From NCBI GenBank assembly GCA_045837725.1, contig JBEWZL010000257.1:62001-126000 (forward strand): a stretch of 64,000 bases of DNA, in the 5' to 3' direction. Position 1 is the stretch's first letter. Each line of letters opens with the position of its first letter. Source of the DNA: Vermamoeba vermiformis. Its lineage: Eukaryota > Tubulinea > Echinamoebida. Below, one piece after another: positions 24,349-36,559 of this stretch. The notes below the pieces were generated by a model that ran no database searches, was not told the DNA's origin, and was given only the letters and a program-made list of their open reading frames with translations. A program made the translations under genes and the position numbers.

Positions 24349-25176
24349 ATCATGTAGTTATAAATCAGTTTTTATTACTGCTCTAGCCGATTGAAATTTG
24401 TTCTCAAAAAGATCTTTTTCGTGTGCAGGCCAAGCAAACGAACATTAGCGCAGCTATGTGAGGCTAACGAAGTTCTAGGACCTAAAAAAATGAAATCCTC
24501 GGCGAACTAATTAACACCAAAATCAGTCCGCAGTGCACGGAGTGTTTGTCTTGGGGCAGGGAAAACGCCAGTGCAGTGCCACGCCGCGCAACCACAGTAC
24601 GTAGGACAACCCTGCTAGAAGCACGAGTCCTCACAACAGAGCTATCAGTATGGGAGCGAGCATACCGACGCACGAGCTGCGCGACGAGAGTTGTCAAATC
24701 CAGGATCCTGAACAGGACAACGAACTGCACCAAAGACAAATAGATTCGTTAAGGAGCGAAACCGCACACGGATTTCGAGTATGCTTATACATACCAGCCA
24801 GGCTAACTGGAAGCAGGGCTACTTCTTCAATCTGCGTAATAATAAATTTAGAAATTAATTATATTAACATACGTTAAAATTACATATGTTTGCTAAGATA
24901 CAAACAAATACGTAAACAGAATATAATAATTATTAAATTACAAAAATGTTTAATTCGTGGAAATTATCTATCACGCTTTCACTTACTGGTACCAGTATTA
25001 TCGCTTAAAGGAAGCAAAAATATAATTAAATATTATCTACTTCCGTCATTTTGAGCGTTGTGGTGTTTGTTGGGCGAAAAACCGTGGATGAAAAAAAGTC
25101 GACTTTTCCTGGCCAGTGAATCTTTGTGTTGCAACGTAGCAACACATTTTATGGTTAATTAAACAAAGAGTCCAGA
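24349..25176. other. Intergenic with an unexplained GC-richer island (about 24490-24830)
   Basis: About 830 bases between two plus-strand genes. The central part is clearly richer in G and C than other spacers here, yet has no convincing coding frame. It could be a structured RNA or a relic; I found no tRNA, snRNA or SRP signature in it. Confidence 0.35.
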
Positions 25177-27525
25177 ATGGCGGAGCAAGCACGAGTCGTA
25201 GGAAAACTACTTTCTTTGCGTGAGTACTGCCCAGTTAACAAAGTATATTCATTTTAATTGCGTCCATTAGATGCAAAATATTTTATTTAATTTTTAAAAT
25301 TACTAAGGAAGTGTCTCTAATCGATGTTATTTCATTCAGCTGTTGATCAGAAAGAAATTAAAGTTCAAGACCTTACCGCAGTGCTGAACAAATCAGAGGA
25401 GAAATTTCAACCGTGGGACGTATTTGAGTTATTTAGAGCATTTTATCCGTCGAAAATAGACGAGATTTCCGATACATCCGGTAATCCGACGGTTGCTGAT
25501 GCTGCCAACTCCCTTAAAGATCAAATTACAAAATACCAATATCTTTGGAGCAGTGTTTCTCAAGCGGCGGATGTAAATAGAGAAATAAATCATCAGTAAG
25601 TAGATCATGGTCTTTTTATTTCTGATCTAAAATTCTTTCTCCAGAGAGGTATCTCGAATATACCTCGAGGCGTCTAAAGAAGAAAGGTTGAAATACAAGC
25701 TATTTTATACGCGATTGTGGGAGCAAGCTGAAGAGTTAAGCCGCTCATTCAAATCCGTTCTTACCGAAATGGATCAAATCGACAACAATAGTAAAGCATC
25801 TCCGGTGATATCTACGGTAGGATTATATGCATATAACTATTTCATATTAATTTATTATATATGATAGATTTGTGAGTTACCAAAGGAGATCTGGTTTCAA
25901 ATTCTGGATCGGTTCACCAACGAATCTTTGCAACTGTGCGAGCCATTCATCAAAGCCACGTGCCATCCATTGAACGTAATTATGCGAGAATACAGGACTT
26001 CAAGATCAGGCTATCATAGTCTCGCTGTCGGATCTATCCTTTCGAACTCAGCTGCAAATGGCCATTTAAGTTGCGTCCAATTTTTGCACAGTGTTGGCAG
26101 AAAACTCAAACAAGACACGATATCAAAGGCTGCATTGTCGGGAAATTTCGAGTTGGTGAAATTCATTCATGAAACTGGAGTTAATGTCGATTGGCCGACA
26201 GTTCTGAATGCAGCGAAGAGCGGAAATTTCCAAGTATTTTCTTACGCTTATGAACACGTGGCAAAAGGTGCGGGACGTATCACCGATGTGGAACTGTCAC
26301 TCGGATGTCTTGAAGGCGGAGATCTCGACACGATCAAGGCTATGATTGACAAGCGGATTATGAGATTTGATGCGGCCGATCGATTTACAATCCTATTCAA
26401 GCACAAGCACGCGAAAGATATCATGCAATTGCTCATCGAACATGCTCCGACCATCGAGCACTGGAAGAGTAACACTGCATGGACCTTGTCTGCTTGCACC
26501 AACGGAAATTTCGCCTGTCTGAAGTACCTCATGGAACAAGGCTTTCAAGTGCACGAAGATTGTGCGTGTCAGCCTCATTCGCTCGAGTGCGTCAAGTACT
26601 TGTACGAGCGTAGTTTCTGGAACATGAAACTCATCGAGAATGCTGCTGTGATGGGCGCGCTTGATGTATTAGAGTTTGGCTACGAGGCAAGTACTGCTTT
26701 ATACTATACCTAGAATATTCAGCGATCACTTGATCGAAGAAACAAACTCAAGATCCGGATCCACAAAATTGACGAGATCCGGTTTTTTTTTTGTTCAACG
26801 TTTCAAATGCAACTCTATTAACGCTTATCATGGTATATTATGTACTTATAGTTTAATTAGGTCTGCCAGTATCCATTGACCAAGGCTGCAGCAAATGTGG
26901 CAATTCTTCGCCAACGCGATTCGTGTTTGGAATACCTATTGAACAACGACTGTCCAATTGACGAACAGTACATTTGGAAAGCAGCAGCAGTCTATGGCAC
27001 GGAAAAAAGTGTCAAACTGTTGTTCGCGAAAAAAGTTCCGTTCAACGCCGCAGTTTATTTTGAAGAGGCTTTAGCGTACTATCACAAGGACAAAAACAAG
27101 TCAATAGTCCTATGGGTGGCTCAACAAGGTGTTCCATTGCCCAACAATATCTGTGACTTGGCTGCCAGTGCAGGAAATCTCGATTTATTAGCGTACGCGT
27201 ACTCCTGTCGCAAACCGTTTAGCGCAGAAACAGCTAGAAAGGCAGTTGAAAGTCGTTCAGTGAAATGCTTGGAATTCGTGTTAGACCGTGGAGGTATGTC
27301 ACACTTTCCTTTTTTGGGTTATAACATTTTTTTTTCTTTGTAGCTGTAATGACCGAAGAGGCCCTGAGTGGGGCTGCTGCTTTTAATTGCGTGCCGTGCC
27401 TTGCAGTGCTATTAGAACGAGGTTGTCCTATTCCAAATGACATCGACATGATACTCGGACTCTCGGGATCAATAGAGGCTGGCAATTACTACCAAGATTT
27501 TCTAGCCAATAGGGCTAAAAAATAG
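25177..27525 (+). CDS. F-box-like protein with ankyrin-like repeats, 6 exons
   Basis: Exons 25177-25219, 25340-25595, 25645-25816, 25868-26686, 26861-27293 and 27344-27525 (1905 nt, 634 aa). Residues 1-155 are helical and charged. An F-box-like start follows (ICELPKEIWFQILDRFTN, about 158-175). The rest is made of repeats such as AANGHLSCVQFLHSVG, ALSGNFELVKFIHETG and AASAGNLDLLAYAYSC, the irregular ankyrin type common in protists and giant-virus-like proteins. Intron 4 (26687-26860) uses a GC donor (GAG|GCAAGT); only this keeps the frame. Likely an SCF substrate adaptor or scaffold. No catalytic motif is present. Confidence 0.8.
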
Positions 27526-27565
27526 ACTAATTTTGTAAAATATTTCCCCGCTTTTATTTGTACAT

Positions 27566-30500
27566 TTATTGCATTTGTGACATAACGCTTTCGAGTTGTG
27601 CAATGATGTGTTCGAAAGTAGGTCGTTGTGATGGTTCCATGTGCCAACAGCTCTTAATTACCAATGCGAGTTCACTTGGACACGTGTCAGGAAGGTGAGG
27701 TGTCAGTCCTGAGTCACGAATCTCTTGACCGACTTGAATGGGATCTTTGTCAACATGAGGCTCTTGTTGTGCGATGATCTCAAAGGCGACAATGCCAAAC
27801 GACCAAACATCGGATTTGGTGGAGTACTCTTTGCGCTTGAGTGACTCAGGAGACATCCATCGAATGGGTCCAAGTTCTGATTTGGTTGTGCCTCGTTGTT
27901 GTTCATCATCCACAATGCGTGACATGCCAAAGTCTGTCAGTTTCGCTTCGTTCTGATGCAACAACACATTTCTCGCAGCAACGTCACGATGAACAATGTT
28001 GTTTGAATGAAGATGTGACAGTCCTTTGCTGATGCCAATCAACCATTCGAGCTTTTGTTTCAGCGGAATTGATGTTTTGTCATTGAACAAGAGCTCGTCC
28101 AACGCACCTTGATTGCAGTACTCGAGCACCAACACGATGCTGTCTGTCTCTGGATGCACACTGAAGCCAAGAAGTTGCACCACATTGGGATGAGGTCGAA
28201 GTTGCATCATCAATGAGAGTTCACTGATCACACTGTTGTTCGCTTGAGTCATGCTCAGTTTGAGTGCCACTGATGTGTTCTTCCAGCTGCCTTTGAACAC
28301 TTGACCGCTGCCTCCTTGTCCGAGCTGCTCGTGGAATGTGAGGTCAGAGAACGGAATGAGCCATTGTCCGTATTGATTTTCGAGACCAATCACTGATGCT
28401 CTGTTGCCTCTGTTCTTTTTCTTCTTTTGCCTTCTGATCAAGAAGAACGCCACTAACGCACCTGCAATGAGAACAGCGCCAACTGGTACCACGATAGCGA
28501 CAATCAGTGTTGCATTGTCCTGACTCAACCCTTCTGGTGTAGCACTCTGATTGGTACCGGGCGTCAACTGACCAACTGTTTCTAATGAACTGAGATCAAT
28601 CAGTCTGACTGAGTTCGAGTAGAAGCCGTAGCTTTTGTCCTGGCCACCAGCAATCAGAATTAACTCTTTGTCGCCCACAGTGACAGGTGTCATGACTGAC
28701 GGGTGAATGTAGCCCGTGATTCCAGGCACAGAGTTCCATGTCTGTTGATCCACCAAGCCGTAATAATCGAAGCCATCACTATCGCCATAACTGATCAATA
28801 AGAGTGATCCGCTCGTTGCCATTGAAGCGCCGGAAGAAGTGGCTCGAGAGAATAACAACAGACCTTGTTGTTGATCGTCAATGTTCCACGTGTAAATTGA
28901 CTTTTTCGTCGTTGAGATTAAGATCCGATTGGCTTGTTTGTTGTGAATAATTTGCAGGGGAATTGTTTTGTCTGCAATCATGCTGAAATCTGTAACTCCG
29001 TGGTTGACAATGCGCAGTCGTAATACATCGGTGGTCGTGTACGCAATGCCTTCAACAGTCACAACCATGGGGCTAATGGACGCGCCTGGCAGAGTGTAGT
29101 TGTAAGGATCGAGCAGCTGTTCGTCCCATTGATCCGTGGCCACATCGAATGTTAGGCGATGTGTGCTCGTGAAGACTGTGAGTTTGTCGTCCATATTGAA
29201 TGCTTGGTTGTAAAACGCAGGTTCGCTGGGATAAGGAAACGTCGTTGAATTGAGCCACTGGCCAGTCTGGTAGTTGTAAATGTCCAGTTGATCCGATACG
29301 TTGGTTTGTAACACTCCGCCGCTGGTCACAAAGAAGTTATTGCCTTGAGCGAACCACACTGAATCGCTGTTAAACGTATTGCCCGTGTTGGTGAAGAGGT
29401 TGCTGTATGTCGGTGTGAGGGTTGAGAACGCTTTTCCATTGCTGAAGTCGAACAAAATGTTGTTGAAGCACAGTTGCGGGATGAAAGGCATTATAGTCGT
29501 TGCCATCAAGGCTAGTGTTGAGTTGTACTTGTATAGGTTATATGTGTCGGGCACTTTCACAGTTGCATAAAGCTGATCGGGTACCGGATGCGACAAAACG
29601 AGGCCTTGAATTAGAGTCCGTGGTGTGTATTTCACATTGCAATTGTTGAATAGGTAGATGCCATCGAATGTCGCAAAAACATAGCCATTGGATGGCCACT
29701 CGAGAGCTGCTACAGTGCGCCCAACTAGCGTAACATTGCCACTCGGAGTCCAAGCTCCATTGTCAAAACAATACATTGTAGCGTATAGAGGGTAGTTGAC
29801 AAAGTAGGCGAGGTGATCTTGATAGGCAACTGAAGCAACGATAGGTCGTTCGGTACTGGAGAATACTGGATCTGCTCGAGGATTGCTCCAGTCAACGGTG
29901 TAGTATCCAGATGAAGTGAAGATGAATGTGAAGCCAGGCACACTTAGGGCATTGGTAGCGTTCATAATCGTTATATTGAGCCACGTCGAGGTATTGATGT
30001 TGAATAAGACGTAGTCACCAACATTGTTAGTGGCCGTCATGATATTGTTCGTAACGGCAACTGAATACTGGCCTCTAGGAATGTAGCCTATTGGATTGAT
30101 CGCGTTCTCATAGTGAGTCAGGTTCGATGAGTCGATGTCGAAGAGCCAAGCATCAGTGAGTGGTTGACGAGATGACACGTTGACACCTCCAAACATGAAA
30201 ATCAAGTTCTCGTGGTTGAATACAACTGTGCCTGCAATATGCATCATAAGGTTATCGAGATCGGAGTTTGTAATCCATCCGTCTCCCGTCTTCGTTAGTT
30301 GCAAAAATTTGGCTTGGTTTGATCCGAGCAAGACCAATGTAGAGCCGTGTAGAGAGATTTGAATGGGTCGGTATATACCTAACTCAGGCATCTTTTGCAA
30401 GCTGTCCGAGCCAGCATCATACTGATAAGCCGCTGTTGTAAAAGTCATTTCCCAACCGCCCAAAAAGTAGATGTGCGGGGAAACTACGGCAGGAGTTACA

Positions 30501-30748
30501 TAAAATCGCGGTGAAGGCAGAGATAGTGTACTGTTCCACGTTTGTGTAGCGATATCGAAGACATCGATTGTGGATGACGGTTGATTTGTGGTCGTCAATC
30601 CACCTGCCAAGTAGATCTTGCCGTCTACTTCGACGGAAGTGAATGCTGTTCGCGGAGATGATAATAAGAACTCTTTTTGCAGCAGGTCCTGTGAAAGAAC
30701 GTTCCAGGACAAAGCGAGAATCAAGATGAAACTAATTAACTGCATCAT
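27566..30748 (-). CDS. Kelch-ectodomain receptor-like tyrosine kinase A, intronless
   Basis: A single 1060-codon frame. Signal peptide (about 1-19); kelch-type beta-propeller repeats in the N-terminal ectodomain (KIYLAGGL, HIYFLGGW, LIFMFGGVNV); about 400 further extracellular residues of similar beta character with many sequons; a transmembrane helix at about 748-770 followed by RRQKKKK; and a protein kinase domain at about 795-1055. The kinase has the Gly loop GQGGSGQVF, the lysine in VALKL, the catalytic loop HRDVAARN, DFG and WMSPESL. HRDxAARN and the WMSPE motif are typical of tyrosine rather than serine/threonine kinases. All catalytic residues are present. Ligand unknown. A paralogue lies 3.7 kb upstream in the same orientation. 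Confidence 0.92.
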   Translation of the reverse strand: MMQLISFILILALSWNVLSQDLLQKEFLLSSPRTAFTSVEVDGKIYLAGGLTTTNQPSSTIDVFDIATQTWNSTLSLPSPRFYVTPAVVSPHIYFLGGWEMTFTTAAYQYDAGSDSLQKMPELGIYRPIQISLHGSTLVLLGSNQAKFLQLTKTGDGWITNSDLDNLMMHIAGTVVFNHENLIFMFGGVNVSSRQPLTDAWLFDIDSSNLTHYENAINPIGYIPRGQYSVAVTNNIMTATNNVGDYVLFNINTSTWLNITIMNATNALSVPGFTFIFTSSGYYTVDWSNPRADPVFSSTERPIVASVAYQDHLAYFVNYPLYATMYCFDNGAWTPSGNVTLVGRTVAALEWPSNGYVFATFDGIYLFNNCNVKYTPRTLIQGLVLSHPVPDQLYATVKVPDTYNLYKYNSTLALMATTIMPFIPQLCFNNILFDFSNGKAFSTLTPTYSNLFTNTGNTFNSDSVWFAQGNNFFVTSGGVLQTNVSDQLDIYNYQTGQWLNSTTFPYPSEPAFYNQAFNMDDKLTVFTSTHRLTFDVATDQWDEQLLDPYNYTLPGASISPMVVTVEGIAYTTTDVLRLRIVNHGVTDFSMIADKTIPLQIIHNKQANRILISTTKKSIYTWNIDDQQQGLLLFSRATSSGASMATSGSLLLISYGDSDGFDYYGLVDQQTWNSVPGITGYIHPSVMTPVTVGDKELILIAGGQDKSYGFYSNSVRLIDLSSLETVGQLTPGTNQSATPEGLSQDNATLIVAIVVPVGAVLIAGALVAFFLIRRQKKKKNRGNRASVIGLENQYGQWLIPFSDLTFHEQLGQGGSGQVFKGSWKNTSVALKLSMTQANNSVISELSLMMQLRPHPNVVQLLGFSVHPETDSIVLVLEYCNQGALDELLFNDKTSIPLKQKLEWLIGISKGLSHLHSNNIVHRDVAARNVLLHQNEAKLTDFGMSRIVDDEQQRGTTKSELGPIRWMSPESLKRKEYSTKSDVWSFGIVAFEIIAQQEPHVDKDPIQVGQEIRDSGLTPHLPDTCPSELALVIKSCWHMEPSQRPTFEHIIAQLESVMSQMQ

Positions 30749-31187
30749 CGATTCACATGTAACTGATGTAAGTTCGATTAATAAAATGGATGAAAACGGG
30801 AGAAAATTATTAATTGCTTACTATGGCACTACGCTGAAGATAAGTAGACCTGATCTAGCACTTGAATATTTCGCAACGAGCACCTGATTCCTTCGCCTCC
30901 TGAAAAAGAGATGTGTATGAGCTTTGTTGAAGTAATAAATAGATTTCTTTACCGAACGCGTGTTGCTGCTTGTCGGCAATTAAAATAAAACAAAATTTTG
31001 TGCGCACAAAAATGAAACTTTCTTGTGACAAAAGTCTCATCCGCATGCGGATGAAAAATTATAGCTAGCTAGCCACCGAAGATGTTTATTATTATTAGTA
31101 CCTTTGCTTTCACGGTTTCTAGTCTTCGTGCACGATATCGTATTTTCAGGCGTTGCTAAAATTGTTGTGAAAGAAGATCCCATCGTC
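30749..31187. other. Intergenic between tandem receptor kinases
   Basis: About 440 AT-rich bases between kinase A's start and kinase B's stop. It holds kinase A's promoter; no other gene is seen. Confidence 0.4.
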
Positions 31188-34100
31188 TCATATCCGCTTT
31201 GCTACGTCTTCAAGTTGTGAAGTGATTTGTTCAAAGCTGGGTCGTTGTGATGGTTCCATGTGCCAACAGCTCATGATCACCGATGCCAAGTCATTCGGAC
31301 ACGTGTCAGGAAGGTGAGGGGTCAGTCCTGAGTCACGAATCTCTTGACCGACTTGAATGGGATCTTTGTCAATGTGAGGCTCTTGTTGTGCAACGATCTC
31401 AAAGGCGACAATGCCAAACGACCAAATGTCTGTGAAATGATAGCAACGTTAGCATCAGCTGAGTAAATGAAAGCTGGAATTATCTACCTGACTTAGTAGA
31501 GTACTCTTTGCGCTTGAGTGACTCAGGAGACATCCATCGAATGGGTCCAAGTTCTGATTTGGTTGTGCCTCGTTGTTGTTCATCATCCACAATGCGTGAC
31601 ATGCCAAAGTCTGTCAGTTTCGCTTCATTCTGATGCAACAACACGTTTCTCGCAGCAACGTCACGATGAACAATGTTGTTTGAGTGAAGATGTGACAGTC
31701 CTTTGCTGATGCCAATCAACCATTCGAGCTTTTGGTTCAACGGAATGTCGCTCTTCTTGTCAAACAAGAGCTCATCCAACGCACCTTGATTGCAGTACTC
31801 GAGCACCAACACGATGCTGTCTGTCTCTGGATGCATACTGAAACCAAGAAGTTGCACCACATTGGGATGAGGTCGAAGTTGCATCATCAGCGAGAGTTCA
31901 CTGATCACACTGTTGTTCGCTTGAGTCATGCTCAGTTTGAGTGCCACTGATGTGTTCTTCCAACTGCCTTTGAATACTTGACCACTTCCTCCTCGTCCGA
32001 GTTGCTCGTGGAATGTGAGATCAGAGAACGGAATGAACCATTGTCCATATTGACTTGAGAGACCGATGGTTGACATGGAAGTGCTGCGGCTCTTCCTCTT
32101 CTTGTGTCTTCTGATCAAGAAGAACGCCACTAACGCACCTGCAATGACAGCGGCGCCAACTGGTACCACGATAGCGACGATCAGCGTTGTTTCGTAGGAG
32201 TTGTCTTGTCGGCCAGGCGTGACAGAACTTGCGCTCGGAATAGTTTCGTTGGCTACAACAGGGGCTGCTGGTGGGCTTAAATCAAGGATTTTGACCGAGT
32301 CTGTGAAAAATTGAAACTCTTTGTCCATGCCACCGGCGATGACTACAAAGTCTCGACCTTTGGCATTAAGTCCTCTCATTACCGCTGGACGGACGTAGTT
32401 TGCAACACCAGGGACCGAGTACCATTGCGATGTCAAAAGATTGCAGTAGTCGATTGCATTGAGGTTGTTGTAGGCACTAGCCACAAAGAAAGCACCGCTA
32501 GAGCCTGTCAAAACCTCTGTGCCGTCAAATCGTGGGAGCAAAAATATCTCTTTCTGTCGAGTGTCGATATTCCAAGTGTAGATTAAATTTCTTGACGTTG
32601 TTATGAAGAGCTGATTGGACCATTCATTGTAGATCATTTGAAAAGGAATTTCTTGGTCAGTGATCAAGTCGAACGTTATGGCACCGTGGCTAACAATTCT
32701 GAGTCGTAGAGCATTCACCATTGTGTACACAGTGTCGTTGATTTCCAGCGCCATGGGACTGATGTTTGCGAAAGGCAAAGCGATGCTCTCGTTCAAAGCC
32801 TCTTCGAGCCACGAGTTGATAGTGACGTTGAACTTCAACAACTTATCGTTGGCAAAAATCGCAAGCACGCCATCCATATTAAACGCCTGAGCGTAACCGT
32901 TTGTTTGACTGAGCGCAGGATGCGATGTTGAATTGAGCCACATGTTAGTCTTGTAGTTGTAAATATCCACTTGCTCTGAGATACCGATAGTGGCTGAGCC
33001 CACGCTAAGGGCAACAAAGAACTGCCCGCTCCAGGCCCATTTAGTCCGAGCGTCAAATGGAGCAGTGTCGGTGAAGATTGAACTTGGAGTCGAAAGCGTT
33101 GTGAGAGAGAACGCCTTCCTGAAGAGAAATTGAAATACGATGTTGTCAAAGCAAGCTTCAGGGACAAGAGGCACGTCCATTGATCCGAGGTAAGCCAGCG
33201 TTGAGTCATATTTGTGCAAACTCGAATTGCTGCCTGTACTTGGCACTGCAACGTAGAGCTGATCCGGTACTGGATGCGATACAACAACACTTCGGATTTG
33301 CTGCCGAGCTGTGAATATCAGGCTGCAGTTGTTGAATAGATAGACGCCATCAGAGGTCGCAAATACTGTGCCATAGGAAGGCCATTCAAGCGTTGTGATT
33401 ATGGTTGAAATGCTGGGTGCACCGCTGCTACTCGTGGTCCAAACTCCAGCACTAAAACAATGCATCACAACTGTCGCCTGGTCGTTGACAAAATAAGCAG
33501 CTGTATCAGTGAATCCCAGCGAATAAACAACTGGTCCCGTAGAACTGAAGAATGTGGGATCTGCTCGAGGGTTGTTCCAGTCAACGGTGTAGTATCCAGA
33601 TGAAGTGAAGATGAATGTGAAGCCAGGCACACTGATGACGTTGGTAGCATTTGCAGTCACATTGATCCACGTAGAGGTGTTGATATTGAACATATTTGTA
33701 AGGACACCTCTATTTGTCCATGCAGCCAAAATATTGTTTGAGACAGAGCAACTGTATTCATCGCTTCGTACGTAACCTGTTGGAGTGATTGCATTCGCAA
33801 AGCGAGTTAGGTTCGATGAGTCAATGTCGAAGAGCCAAGCATCAGTGAGTGGTTGACGTGATGACACGTTGACACCTCCAAACATGAAAATCAAGTTCTC
33901 GTGGCTGAATACAATCGATCCTGCTGCTCGCTCCATGGTGCCATCAAGCTCATCGACAGACCACCATCCACTTCCGGCATCCGTTAGATTTACAAAAGCG
34001 GCATTTTGAGATCCGAGAACGACTAATGTTACTCCATAAATAGACATTTGAAGAGGTTGTTGAATGGGCACCACGGGCAGAGCTTGCAAAGAGACGGACT

Positions 34101-34440
34101 GGGAGTCGTAGAGATACGGCACGGTAGCAAAAGTGACGTTCCATCCGCTCACAAAATAAATGTGCGGAGAAACCACCGCAGGGGAAACGAAGGCGCGGGG
34201 TGAGGGCATAGTTAACGTGTCGTTCCATGTTTGGGTGGCTATATCAAAGACATCGATCGTGGATGACACTCGATTCCCATTTCTAAATCCACCTGCCAAG
34301 TAGATCTTGCTATCCACTTCGATAGAGGTGAACGCTGAACGAGGAGATGACAATAATAACTCTTCTTTTAAGCCTTGCGGAACAACGTCCCAGGGTAGGA
34401 GCAGGATCAAAATGCAACACGCGATCCACATCCTGCACAA
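31188..34440 (-). CDS. Kelch-ectodomain receptor-like tyrosine kinase B, 2 exons
   Basis: Exons 34440-31488 and 31429-31188 (3195 nt, 1064 aa). Same plan as kinase A: signal peptide (MCRMWIACCILILLLPW), kelch repeats (KIYLAGGF, HIYFVSGW, LIFMFGGVNV), long extracellular beta region, one transmembrane helix, and a tyrosine-type kinase domain with GRGGSGQVF, VALKL, HRDVAARN, DFG and WMSPESL. The 58-base intron falls in the kinase domain between STKS and DIWSFG; without it the protein would stop after STKSGR and lose the C-lobe. Kinase A has no intron there. The kinase halves of A and B are nearly identical in DNA while the ectodomains are not, suggesting recent exchange. Confidence 0.9.
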
Positions 34441-34771
34441 AAAATCTTTTGTTATTTTAGCATATAAAAAAATGCATAAAAATAAGATTAATTACCACAA
34501 ATTGTGCTTTTATTAATCACCGAATGGATCAATTGAGATATCGGGACTCGTTGAATCACTGCCTACAATATCCGTTAGCGCAAGTAATACATCGGCACAT
34601 CTGGCTTACTAAACATCAGTTTGGGTTCTTTTGACATTTGAATGAAGCGTAAATGTTGTTCAGTTCACATCGCACCAGAGAAGAAATTTCGTTACCCCGA
34701 TCTGGCTCAAGCCTATGCGTAACTAGATATCAATTAGTTATTATATTAGGACAGTATAATGCACGTCTTAC
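34441..34771. other. Intergenic, same-strand spacer
   Basis: About 330 bases between the kinase B start and the phytochelatin synthase stop codon. No gene or repeat seen. Confidence 0.4.
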
Positions 34772-36377
34772 TTAGATCTTGGCTGATTTACATTCCCCGC
34801 TACAACTGCCCGGATAAGTACTGTTGGCATTGTCGCTCATGCACGTGTTCGTCAACTGTTGCAAATTGTTTGAAAGCCTTGAAATTTCATTGTGCAGCAG
34901 TGGCATGTTCGTCGTGGTGTCTATTCGTCCAGATAATGCCACTAACAACGCCAATGTCATTTGAAGCACGTGATGCTCGTCCGTTGGGCTCAATGCCTGG
35001 CCATGTGCGCGAGCATTTTTCCATTTCTCCGCCACTGTTTTGTAAATATGTGTTCGTTTAAGTTCATCTTGCATATCGGCAATGACTGTCACGTGCTCTT
35101 TGGGAAGCTTGTCCATCAACGTCAAATAATCTTGAAATTTGTTGAGAATGGAGGTGTCCATATTTTGAATGCCCAAGTCAATGATTGCATCAATATCATT
35201 GCCAAGCTTTTTCTCAATGATCTTTTGCTCGAGCAATTGTTCTTTGAACTTTCGGATGTGAACTCCCGATCCAAGCATTCTGCACATGACGCTCAGAGGT
35301 TGACTACCGAGTATTAGTATTGCCTACACTATAACGTGTATACTTACATTGAGCGCGACATGACTAAATAACCACGCGATTTGTTCGTATCGGGGTCGAC
35401 CGGAATCATGGCCTGAAATAGCTGCTTCAGCGGGATCCAATGCGGAGGGTACTGACAACCATGAGTATTTATTCGACGAGAGCTTCTGACTTACTTTAAA
35501 CCTTGCAACGTCCATGATTAGAACCAAGTCTTGTTCCTCGTTGTATCCACCAATCGGTGAGAAATGTCCCGCACCGGTCTGCCCGAGAGCGGATCGAAGG
35601 TAGCTAAATTCAACATTCAACTTCTGTTACGTGATCATCAATATGTTTAACATACCTCACAACGATATGCTGGTCAGACCTCCTACTAGTCTCTTTAACC
35701 ATTGCTCGGAACTCTTCTTCAGAGCTGTGCACAACACTCGTAAATTCGATGAATGTCACGATTTTTTAAAGCCAATGGTTCATTTTTGTTGGCTTTAATT
35801 CACCTTACCTTTCACTCGCGCGAATCATATTGCATGCAGCACCGTTGCATCGAGCCAAACAAGCGAATTCAGGCAGTGTCAAGCCAGTCTTTTTGATTTC
35901 TTCAAGATCTTTACAGCAGTCGAGCATCTCTTCGCTGGTATGCCGTAAGATAATTATAAAAATACTCTAATACGTACCCAAACCAACGCCACGGTCCTTT
36001 CCAAAGTCTGTTCGGATCTATTGATAAGCTAACGAGCAAGAGTTAAATTGACACTTTTAGAAGGCTCGCAAAAAATATATACCTATTTAATACCATGACT
36101 AGTGTTCCAAGCCCGCAATATGCTGGCTCTGATTGAGTATGGAAATGCGCAGCAAGGCTAAAGAATATTATAATTATTTTGATTTAAATTAAATAATCGA
36201 AGCTCACCTAAAATAGCCCTCCATATATCCTGTAATTGATCTAAATTAGCAAAAATAATTATTAGATATTTTCTTACCTTCCGCTAAGGCTTCACGAAAG
36301 ATCTGCTTTCCACGATCGGATCCAAATTCAACAGCGGACTCTGGCAGTGGTCGTCGATAAAATGAACTATTATGCAT
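34772..36377 (-). CDS. PCS: Phytochelatin synthase (glutathione gamma-glutamylcysteinyltransferase), 9 exons
   Basis: Exons 36377-36278, 36229-36208, 36157-36083, 36028-35978, 35934-35809, 35736-35656, 35603-35495, 35451-35348 and 35279-34772 (1176 nt, 391 aa). The N-terminal domain matches the papain-like fold of plant and animal phytochelatin synthases: FYRRPLP near the start, [10 protein letters not shown] with the nucleophile C55, GHFSPIGGY with H165, and [14 protein letters not shown] with D183; Arabidopsis PCS1 uses Cys56, His162 and Asp180. WKGPWRWF and MLDCC are also typical. It makes (gamma-Glu-Cys)n-Gly chains from glutathione when activated by metals such as cadmium. The C-terminal domain (about 225-391) is divergent, with a few Cys near the end (GSCSGEC) that could sense metal. 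Exon 2 is only 22 bases. Confidence 0.93.
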
Positions 36378-36559
36378 AATAGTTGATGCTTTGTGCTGTA
36401 ATTAACTGCAGGACGGAATTCAATTTTCTATTTTTCGTAACTTTAGGCGATGTTCGAAAAAAATGTTAATATGACCCGGTCCTGGGGTCGAAATCTTCCG
36501 CTATCTTGCTTTAAGAAGTGCATTATTTACTACAAATATTCAAGCGTAAACGAGTTTCA

